Below, one piece after another: positions 62,012 to 64,000 of a stretch of 64,000 bases of DNA. The stretch covers positions 1,789,001-1,853,000 of the forward strand of contig NZ_CP073721.1 of the NCBI RefSeq assembly GCF_025264685.1, in the 5' to 3' direction. How positions within the stretch are numbered: position 1 is the stretch's first letter; each line of letters opens with the position of its first letter. The translations under genes were made by a program, and so were the position numbers. Under the pieces are notes generated by a model, which did no database searches, had not been told where the DNA came from, and worked only from the letters and a program-made list of their open reading frames with translations. This DNA comes from Dactylosporangium roseum. Lineage in GTDB: Bacteria; Actinomycetota; Actinomycetes; Mycobacteriales; Micromonosporaceae.

Positions 62012-64000
62012 GTGCAGGACTCTTCACTGCTCCCGGACGTGCCGGCGTTGCTGACCGCGCGCCGGGCGTGGTCCGTCGCGCGTGGCCGGGGACGGTTGGG
62101 GCTGCTGCTGGCGTTGCCGCTGGCGCTGGTGGTGTCGATCGGCGGCCAGGCCCCGGCGTTCGCGGCGCCGCCGAAGCCGTTCTCACCGGCGCGGGCGGCC
62201 AAGGTGCCCAGCGTGCGGACGAAGCCGATCACGGCCGGCAAGCCGATCGCCGACACCAGCAAACCGGCGTCGGCGAACCCGCCCGCGGTCTGGCCGTCGG
62301 CGTCCACCGTGGACCTCGACGTCGTGGCCCAGCCGGCGGCGAAGACCGTGACGTCGGCGAGCGTCGGCAGTCCGGTCAGCGTCGGCGTCCCGGCCTCGAC
62401 GAAGCAGGCCCGGACGGTCGGCGCGGCGAGCGTGGCGGTGCCGGCCCGGGTCCGCGTCGACGTGCTCGACCAGCAGGCCTCGGCCAAGGCCGATGTGCGC
62501 GGCCTGCTGCTCAAGGTCGACCGCGCCGACAACAACAGCGGTGTCGGCATGGTGAACGTGACCGTCGACTACAGCCGGTTCGCCACCGCCTACGGCGCGG
62601 ACTGGTCGACCCGGTTGCGGCTGGTCGAACTGCCGGCGTGCGCGATGAGCACACCGGACCAGCCGCAGTGCCGCGGCACCGTGCTGGCCGGCCGCAACGA
62701 CACCAAGGCCGGCAAGGTCTCGGCCGACGTCACCGTCGGCACCGCCACCGGCGCACCGGCGCAGACCACCGGAGCCGGTGGCACGGGCGGGGCGCGGCTG
62801 CTCGCGCTGACGGCCGGCACGTCGGGTTCCGCGGGCAGCTACAGCGCCACCAGCCTGTCGTCGTCGAGCACCTGGTCCGCCGGCGGCTCGTCGGGCGACT
62901 TCACCTGGTCGTACCCGATGCGGACCCCGCCGTCGCCGGGCGGCCCGTCGCCGACGCTGCAGGTCACCTACTCGGCGCAGTCCGTCGACGGGCGCATGGT
63001 CACCTCGAACAACCAGCCGTCGATCATCGGTGAGGGTTTCGAGCTGACCACGACCGGCTACATCGAACGCCGCTACAAAAGCTGCGGCGACGACCAGGCG
63101 GGCGGCGGCAACAACACCACCAAGACCGGCGACCAGTGCTGGGCCACCGACAACGCCACGATGAACCTCAACGGCAACGGCTCCGAGCTCATCCGGGACA
63201 ACACCAACCCGAACCTGTGGCACCCGCGCAACGACGACGGTTCCCGCGTCGAACGCAAGACGGGGGCACCGAACGGTGACAACGACGGTGAGTGGTGGGT
63301 GGTCACCACCGTCAACGGCACCCAGTACTGGTTCGGCCGTAACCAGCTTCCGGGTGCGCCCGCCGGCACGACGACGAACTCGACGTGGACGTCGCCGGTG
63401 TTCGGTAACCACACCGGGGAGCCGTGCCACGCGGCGACGTTCGCCGCGTCGTCGTGCACCCAGGCGTACCGGTGGAACCTCGACTACGTCGTCGACCCGC
63501 ACCAGAACACGATGTCGTACTGGTACGGCACCGAGACGAACTACTACAGCAAGAACCAGGGCGCGCAGGCGCAGTACATCCGCGGCGGCTACCTCGACCA
63601 CGTCGACTACGGCACCCGGGTCGAGAACGTCCAGGTCCCGCTGGACTACACCACCGGCGCCGACACCGCGTTCACCGGTCACGCGGCCGCCCGGATCAGC
63701 TACGCCTACGCGGATCGGTGCCTGTCCGGTTGTACGACCAAGGACAAGGCGCACTGGCCCGACACGCCGTGGGACCTCAACTGCAACAGCGGCGCCACCT
63801 GCGAGCAGACCTCGCCGTCGTTCTGGACGACCCGCCGGCTCGCCTCGATCACCACGAAGGTGTGGAACACCGCCACGTCGGCGTTCCGTGACGTCGAGCG
63901 GTGGACCCTCACCCACTCGTACCCGGACCCGGGGGACGGCACCCGGGCCGGTCTGTGGTTGCAGAAGGTCTCCCACGAGGGCCTCGTCAGCACACCGGCG
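62012..64000 (+). CDS. N-terminal part of a secreted RHS/polymorphic-toxin-like protein (runs off window)
   Basis: At least 663 residues, open at the window end. I choose GTG 62012 because GGAGG stands 6 nt before it; an in-frame ATG at 61949 overlaps the previous stop (ATGA) and would add 21 residues. A long signal peptide (hydrophobic GLLLALPLALVVSIGG, cleavage near AFA-APP) is followed by a low-complexity Lys/Pro/Ala region, a beta-rich domain (DYSRFATAYGADWSTRLRLV), then SSSGDFTWSYPMRTPPSPGG-like sequence and a region with WHPRNDDGSRVERKTG, YWFGRNQLPG and QNTMSYWYGTETNYYS. These are typical of the SpvB/RHS-type N termini of actinobacterial giant secreted proteins. YD repeats and any toxin tip would lie beyond the window. 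Confidence 0.75.
   Translation, partial: MQDSSLLPDVPALLTARRAWSVARGRGRLGLLLALPLALVVSIGGQAPAFAAPPKPFSPARAAKVPSVRTKPITAGKPIADTSKPASANPPAVWPSASTVDLDVVAQPAAKTVTSASVGSPVSVGVPASTKQARTVGAASVAVPARVRVDVLDQQASAKADVRGLLLKVDRADNNSGVGMVNVTVDYSRFATAYGADWSTRLRLVELPACAMSTPDQPQCRGTVLAGRNDTKAGKVSADVTVGTATGAPAQTTGAGGTGGARLLALTAGTSGSAGSYSATSLSSSSTWSAGGSSGDFTWSYPMRTPPSPGGPSPTLQVTYSAQSVDGRMVTSNNQPSIIGEGFELTTTGYIERRYKSCGDDQAGGGNNTTKTGDQCWATDNATMNLNGNGSELIRDNTNPNLWHPRNDDGSRVERKTGAPNGDNDGEWWVVTTVNGTQYWFGRNQLPGAPAGTTTNSTWTSPVFGNHTGEPCHAATFAASSCTQAYRWNLDYVVDPHQNTMSYWYGTETNYYSKNQGAQAQYIRGGYLDHVDYGTRVENVQVPLDYTTGADTAFTGHAAARISYAYADRCLSGCTTKDKAHWPDTPWDLNCNSGATCEQTSPSFWTTRRLASITTKVWNTATSAFRDVERWTLTHSYPDPGDGTRAGLWLQKVSHEGLVSTPA

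Noticed and set aside
57981..62186. A 1401-codon minus-strand frame opposite the giant secreted gene
   Set aside because: Arg/His-rich low-complexity translation typical of shadow frames; the plus strand has signal peptide, LamG and duplicated domains.

Overview
The window is very GC-rich DNA (about 72% by eye) with GTG starts, dense 4-nt stop/start overlaps and strong G/C preference in third codon positions. Together with an actinobacterial gene set (cellobiose-type ABC system with CebR boxes, the DUF1469/DUF3618/DUF4235 trio, split NHEJ proteins, LamG/RHS-type secreted giants) this points to an actinomycete chromosome, most likely a Micromonosporaceae-like filamentous genus. The genus is inference. 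I see no rRNA, tRNA, CRISPR array, integrase or intact insertion sequence.

Layout. 0-1.6 kb: end of a drug-type ABC exporter (ATPase plus ABC-2 permease). 1.6-3.1 kb: msrB and a Gly-rich wall-sorted protein with an LPVTG signal. 3.1-14.7 kb: a DNA-repair district holding an NHEJ primase-polymerase (PolDom), an ATP-dependent ligase, and a tightly overlapping minus-strand operon of HerA-like ATPase, SbcD (Mre11), SbcC (Rad50), a NurA-like protein and an AlkA-type glycosylase. 14.8-16.3 kb: RibD-like reductase, a 39-residue Cys-rich peptide and a pRiA4b ORF-3-like gene. 16.8-24.1 kb: a cellobiose/cello-oligosaccharide locus (cebE-cebF-cebG-bglC-cebR) whose promoter lies between two CebR-type operators, followed by a second, paralogous CebR. 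24.3-28.0 kb: a small membrane protein, an acyl-CoA dehydrogenase/phosphotransferase operon and an ACT-domain protein. 28.2-34.0 kb: cydA-cydB-cydD-cydC, in which cydC carries two in-frame insertions. 34-38 kb: a permease-prefix protein, PadR regulator, orphan protein and L,D-transpeptidase.

38.2-44.2 kb: gltB-gltD glutamate synthase. 44.2-49.1 kb: zinc metallopeptidase, MscS channel, pyruvate kinase, acyl-CoA thioesterase and an Rrf2 regulator. 49.2-50.6 kb: a second Rrf2 regulator and the wreck of a xylose locus (ROK repressor 5' end joined to xylulokinase fragments). 50.6-52.3 kb: small membrane-stress-type proteins. 52.3-54.6 kb: a DHA2-type drug exporter divergent from its TetR regulator, with three evenly spaced operators. 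54.6-56.9 kb: two consecutive Ntn-hydrolase-like genes and a methyltransferase. 57.2-64 kb: a 1573-residue LamG/DNRLRE secreted protein followed by the start of an RHS/polymorphic-toxin-like secreted protein that runs off the window.

Two families of interspersed palindromic repeats run through the window. Family 1 (arms 19-40 bp around a 29-30-nt core, four copies between 22.9 and 33.4 kb) occurs in both core orientations, and one copy is translated in frame inside cydC. Family 2 (a larger element with a 24-bp-arm hairpin, two copies at 4.2 and 16.3 kb) follows directly after gene ends. These repeats, the HerA-Mre11-Rad50-NurA cluster and the cydA leader peptide are the observations I would follow up first.
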